A stretch of 64,000 nt of DNA, taken from Flavobacteriaceae bacterium (GTDB lineage Bacteria > Bacteroidota > Bacteroidia > Flavobacteriales > Flavobacteriaceae). The notes beneath the pieces are model-generated. The model was not told the DNA's origin. It did not search any database and was given only the letters and a program-made list of their open reading frames with translations. The stretch covers positions 248,001-312,000 of the forward strand of contig NVXD01000001.1 of NCBI GenBank assembly GCA_002746415.1. The letters run 5' to 3'. The translations under genes were made by a program, and so were the position numbers. The stretch's first letter is position 1; the number at the start of each line of letters is the position of its first letter. Positions 27,901-36,531 of this stretch are shown piece by piece.

Positions 27901-28033
27901 TAGTGGTGCAGATCCAGAAGTAAGTGTACCTACAGGTAACTTAAACGCTGCCAACTTACCAACAAGAGGTATAGATTGGTCTGCTTACCCTAATCCAATG
28001 TCTATAACATTTGGCATTAATGCGTCCTTTTAA
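24905..28033 (+). CDS. SusC/RagA-family TonB-dependent outer-membrane transporter
   Basis: 1042 residues. A signal peptide ends at QAQ-E near residue 24. A carboxypeptidase-regulatory-like domain follows (NGTVSDANGPLPGASVVVKG to about residue 100), then the plug (GYGTTTVKDATGSVS, IRGANSVRSNNNPLFVVDGV, ILKDASATAIYGSRGANGVI) and a long beta-barrel ending in a hydrophobic strand with terminal Phe. It imports oligosaccharides captured by its SusD partner using TonB energy. The genomic partners indicate alpha-glucan or maltooligosaccharide ligands. susD follows after 20 bases. Confidence 0.95.
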   Translation: MKITLLKSLLITGAFLCFGITQAQEVNGTVSDANGPLPGASVVVKGTTNGTQTDFDGNYTINSDGGEILVFSYIGFKTSEIAINGQSTINVILEEDAEALDEVIIIGYGTTTVKDATGSVSAVTSDDFNGGIISSPEQLIQGKTAGVNIQQTSGEPGGGISINIRGANSVRSNNNPLFVVDGVALFGQSTDAQGTVSNSANSADQGNPLAFLNPNDIESMSILKDASATAIYGSRGANGVIIITTKTGKASSGGKLEFSSNLTISRPVRKFDLLSRDEYLDALPDFGGDPVANNFGANTDWQEVLLRSTASTNQNLSYSNNYGSGNIRATLGYQKQFGIIEKSEFERITGRVNLNQRFFDDKLLIGIQTSISRVNNQRPPLDNRAGAQGDLLGAAYAANPTWPADSNFRPDGSISINPLNMLAETRSITNTNRFLVNGSAEYKFTPEFSAKVNLGYDKSTSENVSVLSGDVFLQSITDNGFGTFNSLDRDNKTMEITTSYFKEFDNSSFDVVAGYAFQDFRTRGRNAQARGFSSTDLNVMSSDLKTAVNRAAAAATGRYQQYFYATNFSGLNINRLFPTSGTDNVEYTHTGDVQAMSADTYDNTDELQSFFGRVNYSYANKYLLTATVRADGSSRFGPENQYGYFPSAALAWKLSEEDFVGDNVSTLKLRVSAGKTGNQDGLGYGNFVARQRYGGVGINNDNTINQNGLTIVATDRPDLKWESTNDFNFGLDFGFNNDRFSGSVDVYHRDTQDVLLRTPPAFPATTPFQFSNVDASIINQGIELALAYDFIQTDDVTFSTSFNIAYNKNEIQDFAGAINSGPINGPGLSGAFAQRFEAGYSLFSYYMAVFEGFDNTGNPIYTDVDGNGVGDPDVDKIFVDEDGLPDITSGLSLNLNIKNWDFGAYFSGQFGFSVYNNTANALLNAGQLGTARNVTRNVLTEGEDPGASTAVSTRFLEKGDFVRFQNASIGYNVPVTGEGLFNSLRLSLTGQNLFLITDYSGADPEVSVPTGNLNAANLPTRGIDWSAYPNPMSITFGINASF

Positions 28034-28053
28034 ATAAAAAAAAAGTTAGAAAA

Positions 28054-29685
28054 ATGAAAAATAATAAATTTAAAATATTTGGGTTATCCTTAGTTACATT
28101 ATTAGGGATAACGGCATGTTCCGATTTGGAAATAGAGGAAACCGATTCTTTTATTACTGAAGGTTTTCAGGGATTAGAAAACGCTTCTTCTGCATTGGAA
28201 GGACTGTACGGAAGTATTAGAGGTCAGTTATCTGATCAAGCAAATACTTATGCACTTAGAGAAGTAACTACAGACGCACAATTGATTCCAACAAGGGGTG
28301 CTGACTGGGGAGATAATGGTCGTTGGAGAAAATTACACCAACATGAATGGGGATTGGAAGAGAGTGACATCCTTACACCATTTCAACAATGGACTTCTAA
28401 CCAATTACTTGCATCACAAATTATGGATGAGCGTAGTAATGCCCCTGCCTCGGATGCCTTAGAAGCAAGATTTCTTAGAGCCTTTAGCATGTGGAATTCT
28501 CTAGATTTATTTGGACAAGTACCTTATAGAGATACCCAATTATCATCTTCAGAATTACCTGTCGTTCTTTCTGGTGTAGAAGCTGTAAATTTCATAATTG
28601 CAGATTTAGATATATGCATTGCAGGTTTGCCAAGTACTGCTGGTGGAGCTGGTGATGACTTAGTAAGTCCATCAAAATCAGCAGCACGTTTCTTAAAAGC
28701 CAAAATGCTTTTGAATAAGCATATCTATGAAAACCAATTGGTAGAAGGAACTACTGGTACAGCCAGTTCTTCTGATATGGCTGAGGTTATTTCTTTGGTA
28801 GATCAAATTACAGCTGATGGGTTCGCCTTACAAGCTGGTTATTTTGATTTATTTCTGCCAACAGCAGACAATGAAACAATCTGGTATACAGAAACTAGTG
28901 TACAAAACCTTATATATGCTCCTTTGCATGTTAATTCTTTTGGATTAGCCGGTGGTGGTGGTTGGAATGGTTTTAGTACTCTTGCTGAATTTTATGATTT
29001 ATTTGAAGGCGACCCTAACATTAATAGAGTAGCTACAGATTTAACATTATTAGATGGTCAAGAAGAAAGAAGGGGTGGTACGCCTCCTGAAGGATTACCT
29101 TTTACTGGAACTTCTGGTCAAGATTCCGCTGATGGTTATGAGTTTGGCTCTAATATTGGTTATGGTTTCTTAATCAACCAACAATATGATTTAGATGGCT
29201 CCAAATTACAAGATAGACAAGGTGATGATCTACAGTTTAAAAGAGAATTTACTGATGGAACCGGTGCTAAAAATTTGATTAACAACAACGAGCAAACTGG
29301 TGTAAGAATCATAAAGCACAACCCTCGTAATGGTACTGGTACTCAGCATAAAATTCAATTTAGATATGCAGATGCACATTTAATGAAAGCTGAAGCAATG
29401 CTAAGAAGTGGTGGAGACCCAACAGCCCTTGTTAATGAATTAAGAATTTTAAGAGGAGCTAGCGCTTTAGCCTCTGTGAACGAACAAGAGCTTTTAGATG
29501 AAAGAGGTAGAGAGTTGTATACAGAAGGATGGAGAAGAAACGATTTAATTCGTTTTGGTCAATACCTAAGAGATTGGGAGTTTAAAGGCGCGTCTGAAAT
29601 AAATAATGAAAAAAGACTTTTATTTCCTATTCCATTACCACAAGTTTTGGCTAATCCAAACATAGTACAGAACCCAGGTTACTAA
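28054..29685 (+). CDS. SusD/RagB-family surface glycan-binding lipoprotein
   Basis: 543 residues. Signal peptide with lipobox GITACS (Cys about residue 22) followed by an acidic stretch (DLEIEETD) of the kind linked to surface export in Bacteroidota. The TPR-like SusD fold is indicated by SALEGLYGSIR, ARFLRAFSMWNSLDLFGQVPYRD near residue 140-160, the C-terminal HLMKAEAMLRSGG and RELYTEGWRRNDLIRFGQYL, and the ending LFPIPLPQVLANPNIVQNPGY split over the last 25 residues. It forms the lid of the SusC channel. A strong terminator follows. Confidence 0.95.
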   Translation: MKNNKFKIFGLSLVTLLGITACSDLEIEETDSFITEGFQGLENASSALEGLYGSIRGQLSDQANTYALREVTTDAQLIPTRGADWGDNGRWRKLHQHEWGLEESDILTPFQQWTSNQLLASQIMDERSNAPASDALEARFLRAFSMWNSLDLFGQVPYRDTQLSSSELPVVLSGVEAVNFIIADLDICIAGLPSTAGGAGDDLVSPSKSAARFLKAKMLLNKHIYENQLVEGTTGTASSSDMAEVISLVDQITADGFALQAGYFDLFLPTADNETIWYTETSVQNLIYAPLHVNSFGLAGGGGWNGFSTLAEFYDLFEGDPNINRVATDLTLLDGQEERRGGTPPEGLPFTGTSGQDSADGYEFGSNIGYGFLINQQYDLDGSKLQDRQGDDLQFKREFTDGTGAKNLINNNEQTGVRIIKHNPRNGTGTQHKIQFRYADAHLMKAEAMLRSGGDPTALVNELRILRGASALASVNEQELLDERGRELYTEGWRRNDLIRFGQYLRDWEFKGASEINNEKRLLFPIPLPQVLANPNIVQNPGY

Positions 29686-29706
29686 GGGATTAAAATTAAA
29701 GATTAT

Positions 29707-29732
29707 AAAACCCGCTCAATTGAGCGGGTTTT
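29707..29732 (+). terminator. Rho-independent terminator after susD
   Basis: A perfect inverted repeat, AAAACCCGCTCAA/TTGAGCGGGTTTT, with the T-rich continuation TTCTTTATT. It separates susCD from the VCBS genes, so those probably have their own promoter. Confidence 0.9.
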
Positions 29733-29832
29733 CTTTATTAAACATTTCATTGCAACCTAACTACCATCAATAATTCATTTATTAAAATGAATTATTTTAA
29801 CATGAACTTTTACGTTTCATAAAAGAACATAC

Positions 29833-29840
29833 TAAATTTG
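29833..29840 (+). promoter_or_regulatory. -7 element for the VCBS lipoprotein operon
   Basis: TAAATTTG matches the Bacteroidota -7 consensus exactly, 63 bases before the chosen ATG. No good TTTG -33 element is at the ideal distance. Confidence 0.5.
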
Positions 29841-29903
29841 TAGTTCAATAATCCAGTATATATTAATGTTGTTTTGAAACTGAGGCAATTAATCAGTAGG
29901 TAC

Positions 29904-32900
29904 ATGCAGAAAAAATATATAACCCTATTAGTCATATCGTTGGCGCTTTCCTGTACCAAAAATGAAAAACTTTTCACGAAGGTAAGCCTCTCCACATCTC
30001 ATGTTCAATTTAATAATACATTAACCCCAACACCAGACCTTAACATTCTTAATTATCTATACTATTATAATGGCGCAGGCATTGCTGCTGCCGACTTCAA
30101 CAATGATGGTTTAATAGATTTATTTTTTACAGGAAATCAGGTTCAAGATAAGTTATACCTAAATAAGGGAAACCTCCAATTTCAAGACATTACAATATCA
30201 GCTGGTATTACACTTGATAATAACTGGTCCACAGGAGTTAGTCATGTGGATATTAACAATGACGGACTTTTGGATATTTACATTTGCAAAGCTTCGGGTT
30301 ATAGAGCGTTAGAAGGAAAGAATTTATTATATATAAATCAAGGAATTAATGATGATGGAATTCCACAATTTAAGGAAGATGCCAAATCTTATGGTTTAGA
30401 TTTTGCTGGCCTAAGTACACATGCTGCGTTTTTTGATTATGATTTGGACGGAGATTTGGATGCCTACCTCTTAAATCATTCTGTTCACCCTAATCATAAT
30501 TACGGTCGTGGTTCCCAGCGAAATGGGTTTAGTGATATTTCCGGAGATGTCCTATTAGAAAATCAAAATGGCAAATATGTTGATATAAGTAAAAAATCTG
30601 GGATTTTTCAAGGTAAATCTGGCTATGGATTAGGAGTGTCAATAAGTGACATTAACAATGATGGTTATCCAGACATTTATGTTGGAAATGATTTTTTCGA
30701 GAATGATTACCTATACATAAATCAAAAAGATGGCACCTTCAAAGAAACGATTACCCAAAACAAAGGCAACATTGGGCATACCTCCCACTTTTCCATGGGA
30801 AATAACATCGCGGATATAAACAATGATGGTTTGGTAGACATAATATCCCTAGATATGCTACCAGAAAATTTAGAAACCTACAAAACCTCTGGACTAGAAT
30901 ATGGTTATTCCATATACAACCAATACCTTAAAAATGGCTACGCACCACAATACATGCAAAATAGCCTTCAGCTTAATACCGGTGGTGGGTATTTCTCTGA
31001 AATATCTCATTTAAGCGAAATTTCAGCTACAGAATGGTCTTGGGGAACGCTGCTGGCAGATTTTGATAATGATGGACATAAAGACCTCTTCATAACCAAT
31101 GGCATAAAAGGAGCTACAAATGATATGGATTATCTACGTTTCATATCAAATGAAGATATTCAAAAGAGAATAGACCAAGGAATGACCAAAACGGACATGC
31201 CTTTGGTCTCAGAAATACCTGAAAAAAAAGTCCCTAACTACTTTTTTAAAAATAATGGAGACCTAACTTTCCAAAACGTAACAAAGAAATGGTTCCATGA
31301 TGAAGCAAGCTTTAGTAATGGCACTATAACAGCAGACCTAGATAACGACGGCGACCTAGACATTGTAGTCAACAATGTAAATGAAACCGCTCACATCCTA
31401 GAAAACAACTCCAAAAAAGGAAACTATTTAAAAATTGAATTTGAAGGGCCTCTAAATAACCCATTTGGAATTGGCGCAAAAGTACTTGCCTATTCCAGCG
31501 AAACCCTCTTACAAGAGAACCATATAGCAAAGGGTTATCTTTCGGCAACACCACCAATAGTTCACCTAGGATTAGGCAACGATTCTATTATTGATTCAAT
31601 TAAGGTAAGCTGGCCAGGAGGAAAGTTTGAAGTTTTAAAATTCATCAAATCAAACAGAACAATAAAAGTCAACTACAAAAATGCAATTCAGAAGAAAACT
31701 TCCCTAGCCAATTCAGAGAAAAAACATTTTACAATAAATGATACGCTTGTAAATTACACTCACAAAGAGTATCCGACTTTGGATTTTGACCGCTCTCCTT
31801 TAATCCCTTTTGCCAATTCCAATAATGGGCCATGCATCTCAATAGGAGACGTTAATAATGATGGGCTAAAAGATATTTACATAGGTGGTGCCAAGAGACA
31901 ACCAGGAGCTTTATTCGTGCAAAATAATTTAGGAAAATTTACAAAAAGGCAGGAAGAACTGTTTGACTCACACAATTCAAACGAAGATACAGCAAGTACT
32001 TTTTTTGATGCCAATGGTGATGGATACCAGGATTTAATGGTGGCTAGTGGTGGTAATGAGTTTACTACTGGCAAAACGATGCAACCACGTCTTTATATGA
32101 ACACCAATGGAATTCTATATCTTAAAGAAGGAGCATTTAATAAAATTGAAACCAATGCTTCGCAGATAACTTCTGGAGATTTAGATAATGACGGGGATAT
32201 AGACCTTATTCTAACATCTGACCAAGTCTCTAGACAATTTGGAAAGACCGCTAAGCAACATATTTTAATAAACGATGGCGTAGGAAATTTTACAGATTTA
32301 ACAAAACAAATTGCACCAGCTTTAGAATTTATTGGAGGTGTAAAAGATGTTAAACTGCAAGACCTCAATAAAGACGGACTATTGGACCTCATTGTTGTTG
32401 GCCATTGGATGCCAATTTCTATCCTTATTAATAATGGAAAACAATTAACTTTGCAAAAGAATAACGGACTAGAAAATTCCAATGGTTGGTGGAATAATAT
32501 CACAGTCACAGACATTGACAAGGATGGAGATTTGGATTTTATTTGTGGTAATTGGGGCTTAAATTCAAGATTCAGGGCGTCCATAGACAATCCAGTTACG
32601 CTGTATAGAAATGATTTTGACCAAAATGAAAGTATAGAACCTCTGGTTACCTATTTTCATAAAAATACACAAACAGCATTTGCCTCAAAAGATGAATTAG
32701 TAAAACAAATGCCCTTTTTAAATAAAGAATTTCTTTCTTATTCCAAATTTGCTCAAGCAAGTTTAAATGACCTCTTTGGAAAAGAGAACCTAGACCAATC
32801 AGAAAAGAAATATGTTTATGAATTGCAAAGTTGTGTTTTTATGAATGATGGCAACGGAAAGTTCACAAAAAAGGTATTACCACTTATTGCTCAGGCTTCT

Positions 32901-33182
32901 CAAGTTAATGATATTGCAGTAGAAGATATAAATAATGATGGTTTTATTGATTTAATATTAATTGGCAACAATCATCACATAAGCACACAACTTGGTAGGT
33001 TAGACGCCAACCATGGAATAATTTTACAAAACGATAAGGACGGTGGTTTTTCCTGGGACAAAAAAAATGGCTTAGGCATTACAGGAGTATCAAGGACAAT
33101 TAATGCTATTACTATACTGGGAAAAGAAGGTTACATTATTGGTAGAAATGATAATACCCCTATTATTTTACAAAAAAACTAA
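29904..33182 (+). CDS. VCBS/FG-GAP repeat and ASPIC/UnbV lipoprotein, copy 1
   Basis: About 1092 residues. I start at the ATG at 29904, giving a clean lipoprotein signal MQKKYITLLVISLALSC; a TTG start ten codons earlier would precede it. The first ~500 residues form an FG-GAP/VCBS propeller with calcium-type DxNNDG or DxDxDG loops (AADFNNDGLIDLFF, DYDLDGDLDAYL, DINNDGYPDIYVGNDF). An ASPIC/UnbV module follows (NPFGIGAKVLAYSS to VSWPGGKFE, about residues 545-620), and then a second FG-GAP array to the end. It should be a large surface-anchored calcium-binding protein. Such proteins often accompany SusCD genes in Flavobacteriia and may bind glycan, but their function is not established. Confidence 0.82.
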   Translation: MQKKYITLLVISLALSCTKNEKLFTKVSLSTSHVQFNNTLTPTPDLNILNYLYYYNGAGIAAADFNNDGLIDLFFTGNQVQDKLYLNKGNLQFQDITISAGITLDNNWSTGVSHVDINNDGLLDIYICKASGYRALEGKNLLYINQGINDDGIPQFKEDAKSYGLDFAGLSTHAAFFDYDLDGDLDAYLLNHSVHPNHNYGRGSQRNGFSDISGDVLLENQNGKYVDISKKSGIFQGKSGYGLGVSISDINNDGYPDIYVGNDFFENDYLYINQKDGTFKETITQNKGNIGHTSHFSMGNNIADINNDGLVDIISLDMLPENLETYKTSGLEYGYSIYNQYLKNGYAPQYMQNSLQLNTGGGYFSEISHLSEISATEWSWGTLLADFDNDGHKDLFITNGIKGATNDMDYLRFISNEDIQKRIDQGMTKTDMPLVSEIPEKKVPNYFFKNNGDLTFQNVTKKWFHDEASFSNGTITADLDNDGDLDIVVNNVNETAHILENNSKKGNYLKIEFEGPLNNPFGIGAKVLAYSSETLLQENHIAKGYLSATPPIVHLGLGNDSIIDSIKVSWPGGKFEVLKFIKSNRTIKVNYKNAIQKKTSLANSEKKHFTINDTLVNYTHKEYPTLDFDRSPLIPFANSNNGPCISIGDVNNDGLKDIYIGGAKRQPGALFVQNNLGKFTKRQEELFDSHNSNEDTASTFFDANGDGYQDLMVASGGNEFTTGKTMQPRLYMNTNGILYLKEGAFNKIETNASQITSGDLDNDGDIDLILTSDQVSRQFGKTAKQHILINDGVGNFTDLTKQIAPALEFIGGVKDVKLQDLNKDGLLDLIVVGHWMPISILINNGKQLTLQKNNGLENSNGWWNNITVTDIDKDGDLDFICGNWGLNSRFRASIDNPVTLYRNDFDQNESIEPLVTYFHKNTQTAFASKDELVKQMPFLNKEFLSYSKFAQASLNDLFGKENLDQSEKKYVYELQSCVFMNDGNGKFTKKVLPLIAQASQVNDIAVEDINNDGFIDLILIGNNHHISTQLGRLDANHGIILQNDKDGGFSWDKKNGLGITGVSRTINAITILGKEGYIIGRNDNTPIILQKN

Positions 33183-33189
33183 ACTAAAG

Positions 33190-36100
33190 ATGAAAGGATA
33201 TATTTTAAAATTTTGTTGTTTACTATTCATAGTCAGCTCATGTAAGAAAAAAAATGATCCAACGGTCGTTACTAAAACCAAAGAGACTTTATTTACCCTA
33301 CTTAGTTCAGAAGAAACAGGAGTAGATTTTATAAATAAAGTAGCTAATCAGAAAGACTTTAATATTTTTAAATACCGAAATTTCTATAATGGTGGAGGTG
33401 TAGCTATTGGTGACATTAATAATGATGGTTTAGCTGATATCTACCTTACTGGCAATATGGAAACAAACAAATTATACCTCAACAAGGGAAATATGCAATT
33501 TGAAGACATTTCTCTAAAAGCTGGTGTAGAAGGAGATAAACCTTGGTCTACAGGAGTAGTAATGGTAGATTTAAATTCTGACGGATTACTAGATATCTAT
33601 GTTAGTAATGCTGGAAATTTAGAGGGAAATAATCATGATAATGACCTTTATATTAATAATGGAGATTTAACCTTTACAGAAAAGGCCGATGAGTTCAATT
33701 TGGCAAAAACAGGGTTTTCTACCCATGCTTCATTTTTTGATTATGACAAAGACGGAGATTTGGATGCCTATATTCTAAATAATAGTAACATCCCGGTTAG
33801 TAGCTTAGGTTATGCGGAACAACGTGAAGTCCGTGCCCAGGATTGGGAAGGTGTACCACATATATTCCGAGGTGTTGGAGATATGCTCCTTAGAAATGAT
33901 AATGGAAAATTTGTTGATGTAAGCCAAGAGGCTGGTATTTATGGAAGCCTTATAGGTTTTGGATTGGGCGTATTGGTTACAGACATTAACCAAGACCTAT
34001 ACCCTGATATTTATGTTTCTAACGATTTTTATGAAAGAGACTATCTGTATATTAATCAGAAAGATGGCACCTTTACAGAAGAAATTAAAAACTACACTTC
34101 GCATCTCAGTCTATCTGCAATGGGAATAGATATAGCAGATATTAATAATGATGGTTACAATGATATATTTATTACCGATATGCTTCCAGAAGCAGAGCAA
34201 CGTGTGAAATCTGTTATGGAATTTGAAGGTTACAATATTTATGACCTTAAACGAAGTAAAGATTTCTCGCAACAATACATTCAAAATACACTTCAATTAA
34301 ACAACGGCAACGGATCTTTTTCAGAAATTGCTTACTACAGCGGTATAGATGCTACGGATTGGAGTTGGGCTGGTTTAATATTCGACATGGACAATGATGG
34401 TCTTAAAGATATATTTATAACCAATGGCATTAACCATGACCTTACTGATTTAGATTTTGTAGACTTTTTCGCCAATGAAATCATTCAAAAAATGGCATTA
34501 ACTGGCAAAAAAGAATCTATAGATTCTATTATTAGTAAAATGCCTATTAAACCACAGCCTAATTACGCCTATAGAAACAACGGGGACCTCACCTTTGACA
34601 AGGCTAACGAATATTGGGGTTTTGATCTTGCTACTCGCTCCAATGGTGCTGCATATGGAGATTTGGATAATGATGGGGACTTAGACCTTGTCATAAACAA
34701 TGTAAACACTGAGACCTTTATTTACAGGAACAACACCAACACTCAAAAAGACAATAATTATATACAACTTAAATTTATTGGGGAAGGTAAAAATCCTTTT
34801 GCAGTGGGAACACTTGCTCAATTTTATTTTGATGGGAATATTGTTAACCAGGAACTTTTTCCTTCAAGAGGCTTCCAGTCTTCTGTAGATTACATCATGA
34901 CATTAGGCCTTGGAAATCACCAAAAACTAGACTCCCTAAGAATTATTTGGACAAATGACAAAACAACTCTTTTAACAAATGTTAAAGCCAATCAACTGCT
35001 AACATTAAAACAGTCTGAAGCACTCAAAACATATAAACTCCCAACAAAAAAGAAAAAGGAAACCTTACTTATAGAATTAGATAACGGGAACTTTTTAACT
35101 CATGAAGAAAACAACTATAACGATTTTGATCAAGAAAGACTCATTTCCAAAAAATTATCACAAGAAGGGCCTGCCATGGCAATTGGAGATATAGACCAAG
35201 ATGGTAATGAGGACCTTTTTATTGGAGGTGCCAAAGGAAATCCAGGAATTATATATAGACACACTGGTAATGGTATATTTTCTCAAAAAAACCAAAGTAT
35301 TTTTGAACAAGACAAACTTTATGAAGATACTGCTGCAGTATTTTTAGATGCCGATTCTGATGGAGATCTAGACCTTATGGTTGGAAGCGGTGGAAACGAA
35401 CCTGGAAACGAGAAGCTATATAGAACCAGACTTTATCTTAACGATGGTAAAGGTAATTTTTCTGCTTCCAAACAGAACCTCCCAACCAATTACAAAAATG
35501 TAGCCACTATAGCCGCAAATGACTTTGATCATGACGGGGATATAGATGTTTTTATTGGATCTAGAAGCGTGGTTGGTGTTTATGGGCCAAGTCCAGATCA
35601 TTTATTACTTGAAAATAGAGATGGTCAATTTGTAGACGCTACAGAGCGCAGAGGATACGACTTAAAAGATGAAGGCATGGTTACCAAAGCTATTTGGGCT
35701 GATATAGATGGCGATCAAAAACAAGATTTAATTACAGTTTCTGAGTGGGGCACTCCTAAAATTTACAGAAACTCTGGCAGACGAATTCAAAAAATGGATT
35801 CTTCTCTAGATAGTTTATTTGGTTGGTGGAATAGTGTGGAAGCTGCTGATTTAGATAATGACGGTGATTTAGATTTAGTTTTGGGCAACCAAGGAGAGAA
35901 TTTACACTACAGGCCTAAAGATGGTCAAGTAATGAAACTGTGGATTAATGACTTTGATAACAATGGAACCATCGAACAGATTATGACGTTGAGTGAAAAT
36001 GGTAAGGATTACCCAATTCACCAGAAAAAAGAGCTTACCGCACAGCTAAGCCACCTTAAAAAACAAAATTTAAAGGCATCTGACTATGCCCAGCGTACTA

Positions 36101-36531
36101 TTCAAGAACTGTTTTCAAAACAATTAATAGAAGAATCTATAGTAAAGTTAGCTACAATTTCTGCTTCTGTTATTGCTATTAATGAAGGAAATGGTCAATT
36201 CACAATTAAAAAACTACCAAGTAGAACACAATTTTCCTGCGTCTGTGGCATACGCTGTACAGACGTTAATAATGACGGAAATATTGACATAATTATGGCT
36301 GGAAATAATTTTGAATTCAAACCTCAGTTTTCACGTTTAGATGCTAATTACGGCAATGTATTATTAGGAGATGGAAAATTAGGTTTTACTTGGCAAGACT
36401 ATGATGAGAGTGGTTTCTTTGTACGTGAAGAAATAAAACACTTGGGGCAGTTAAAAGATAAATCTGGTAAAAGGTTTATCATAGCGGCGATTAACGAAGG
36501 GAAACCTAAAATATTTGCATTACATGATTAG
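33190..36531 (+). CDS. VCBS/FG-GAP repeat and ASPIC/UnbV lipoprotein, copy 2
   Basis: About 1113 residues starting at the ATG at 33190, 7 bases after the previous stop; a longer in-frame reading from 33103 overlaps copy 1 and would bury the signal peptide. Lipobox VSSC (Cys about residue 18). Same layout as its neighbours: N-terminal FG-GAP blades (AIGDINNDGLADIYLTGN, DYDKDGDLDAYILNNS, DINQDLYPDIYVSNDFYE), ASPIC-like KNPFAVGTLAQFYF near 540, then C-terminal blades (ADLDNDGDLDLVLGNQG near 900). Two Cys-rich bases near the end (FSCVCGIRCTDVNNDG) are unusual for the set. Tandem paralogue; role unknown. Confidence 0.82.
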   Translation: MKGYILKFCCLLFIVSSCKKKNDPTVVTKTKETLFTLLSSEETGVDFINKVANQKDFNIFKYRNFYNGGGVAIGDINNDGLADIYLTGNMETNKLYLNKGNMQFEDISLKAGVEGDKPWSTGVVMVDLNSDGLLDIYVSNAGNLEGNNHDNDLYINNGDLTFTEKADEFNLAKTGFSTHASFFDYDKDGDLDAYILNNSNIPVSSLGYAEQREVRAQDWEGVPHIFRGVGDMLLRNDNGKFVDVSQEAGIYGSLIGFGLGVLVTDINQDLYPDIYVSNDFYERDYLYINQKDGTFTEEIKNYTSHLSLSAMGIDIADINNDGYNDIFITDMLPEAEQRVKSVMEFEGYNIYDLKRSKDFSQQYIQNTLQLNNGNGSFSEIAYYSGIDATDWSWAGLIFDMDNDGLKDIFITNGINHDLTDLDFVDFFANEIIQKMALTGKKESIDSIISKMPIKPQPNYAYRNNGDLTFDKANEYWGFDLATRSNGAAYGDLDNDGDLDLVINNVNTETFIYRNNTNTQKDNNYIQLKFIGEGKNPFAVGTLAQFYFDGNIVNQELFPSRGFQSSVDYIMTLGLGNHQKLDSLRIIWTNDKTTLLTNVKANQLLTLKQSEALKTYKLPTKKKKETLLIELDNGNFLTHEENNYNDFDQERLISKKLSQEGPAMAIGDIDQDGNEDLFIGGAKGNPGIIYRHTGNGIFSQKNQSIFEQDKLYEDTAAVFLDADSDGDLDLMVGSGGNEPGNEKLYRTRLYLNDGKGNFSASKQNLPTNYKNVATIAANDFDHDGDIDVFIGSRSVVGVYGPSPDHLLLENRDGQFVDATERRGYDLKDEGMVTKAIWADIDGDQKQDLITVSEWGTPKIYRNSGRRIQKMDSSLDSLFGWWNSVEAADLDNDGDLDLVLGNQGENLHYRPKDGQVMKLWINDFDNNGTIEQIMTLSENGKDYPIHQKKELTAQLSHLKKQNLKASDYAQRTIQELFSKQLIEESIVKLATISASVIAINEGNGQFTIKKLPSRTQFSCVCGIRCTDVNNDGNIDIIMAGNNFEFKPQFSRLDANYGNVLLGDGKLGFTWQDYDESGFFVREEIKHLGQLKDKSGKRFIIAAINEGKPKIFALHD

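Noticed and set aside
32093-32590. 165-aa ORF antisense to VCBS copy 1
   Set aside because: Repetitive FG-GAP codons produce long open antisense frames; no start signal or motif.
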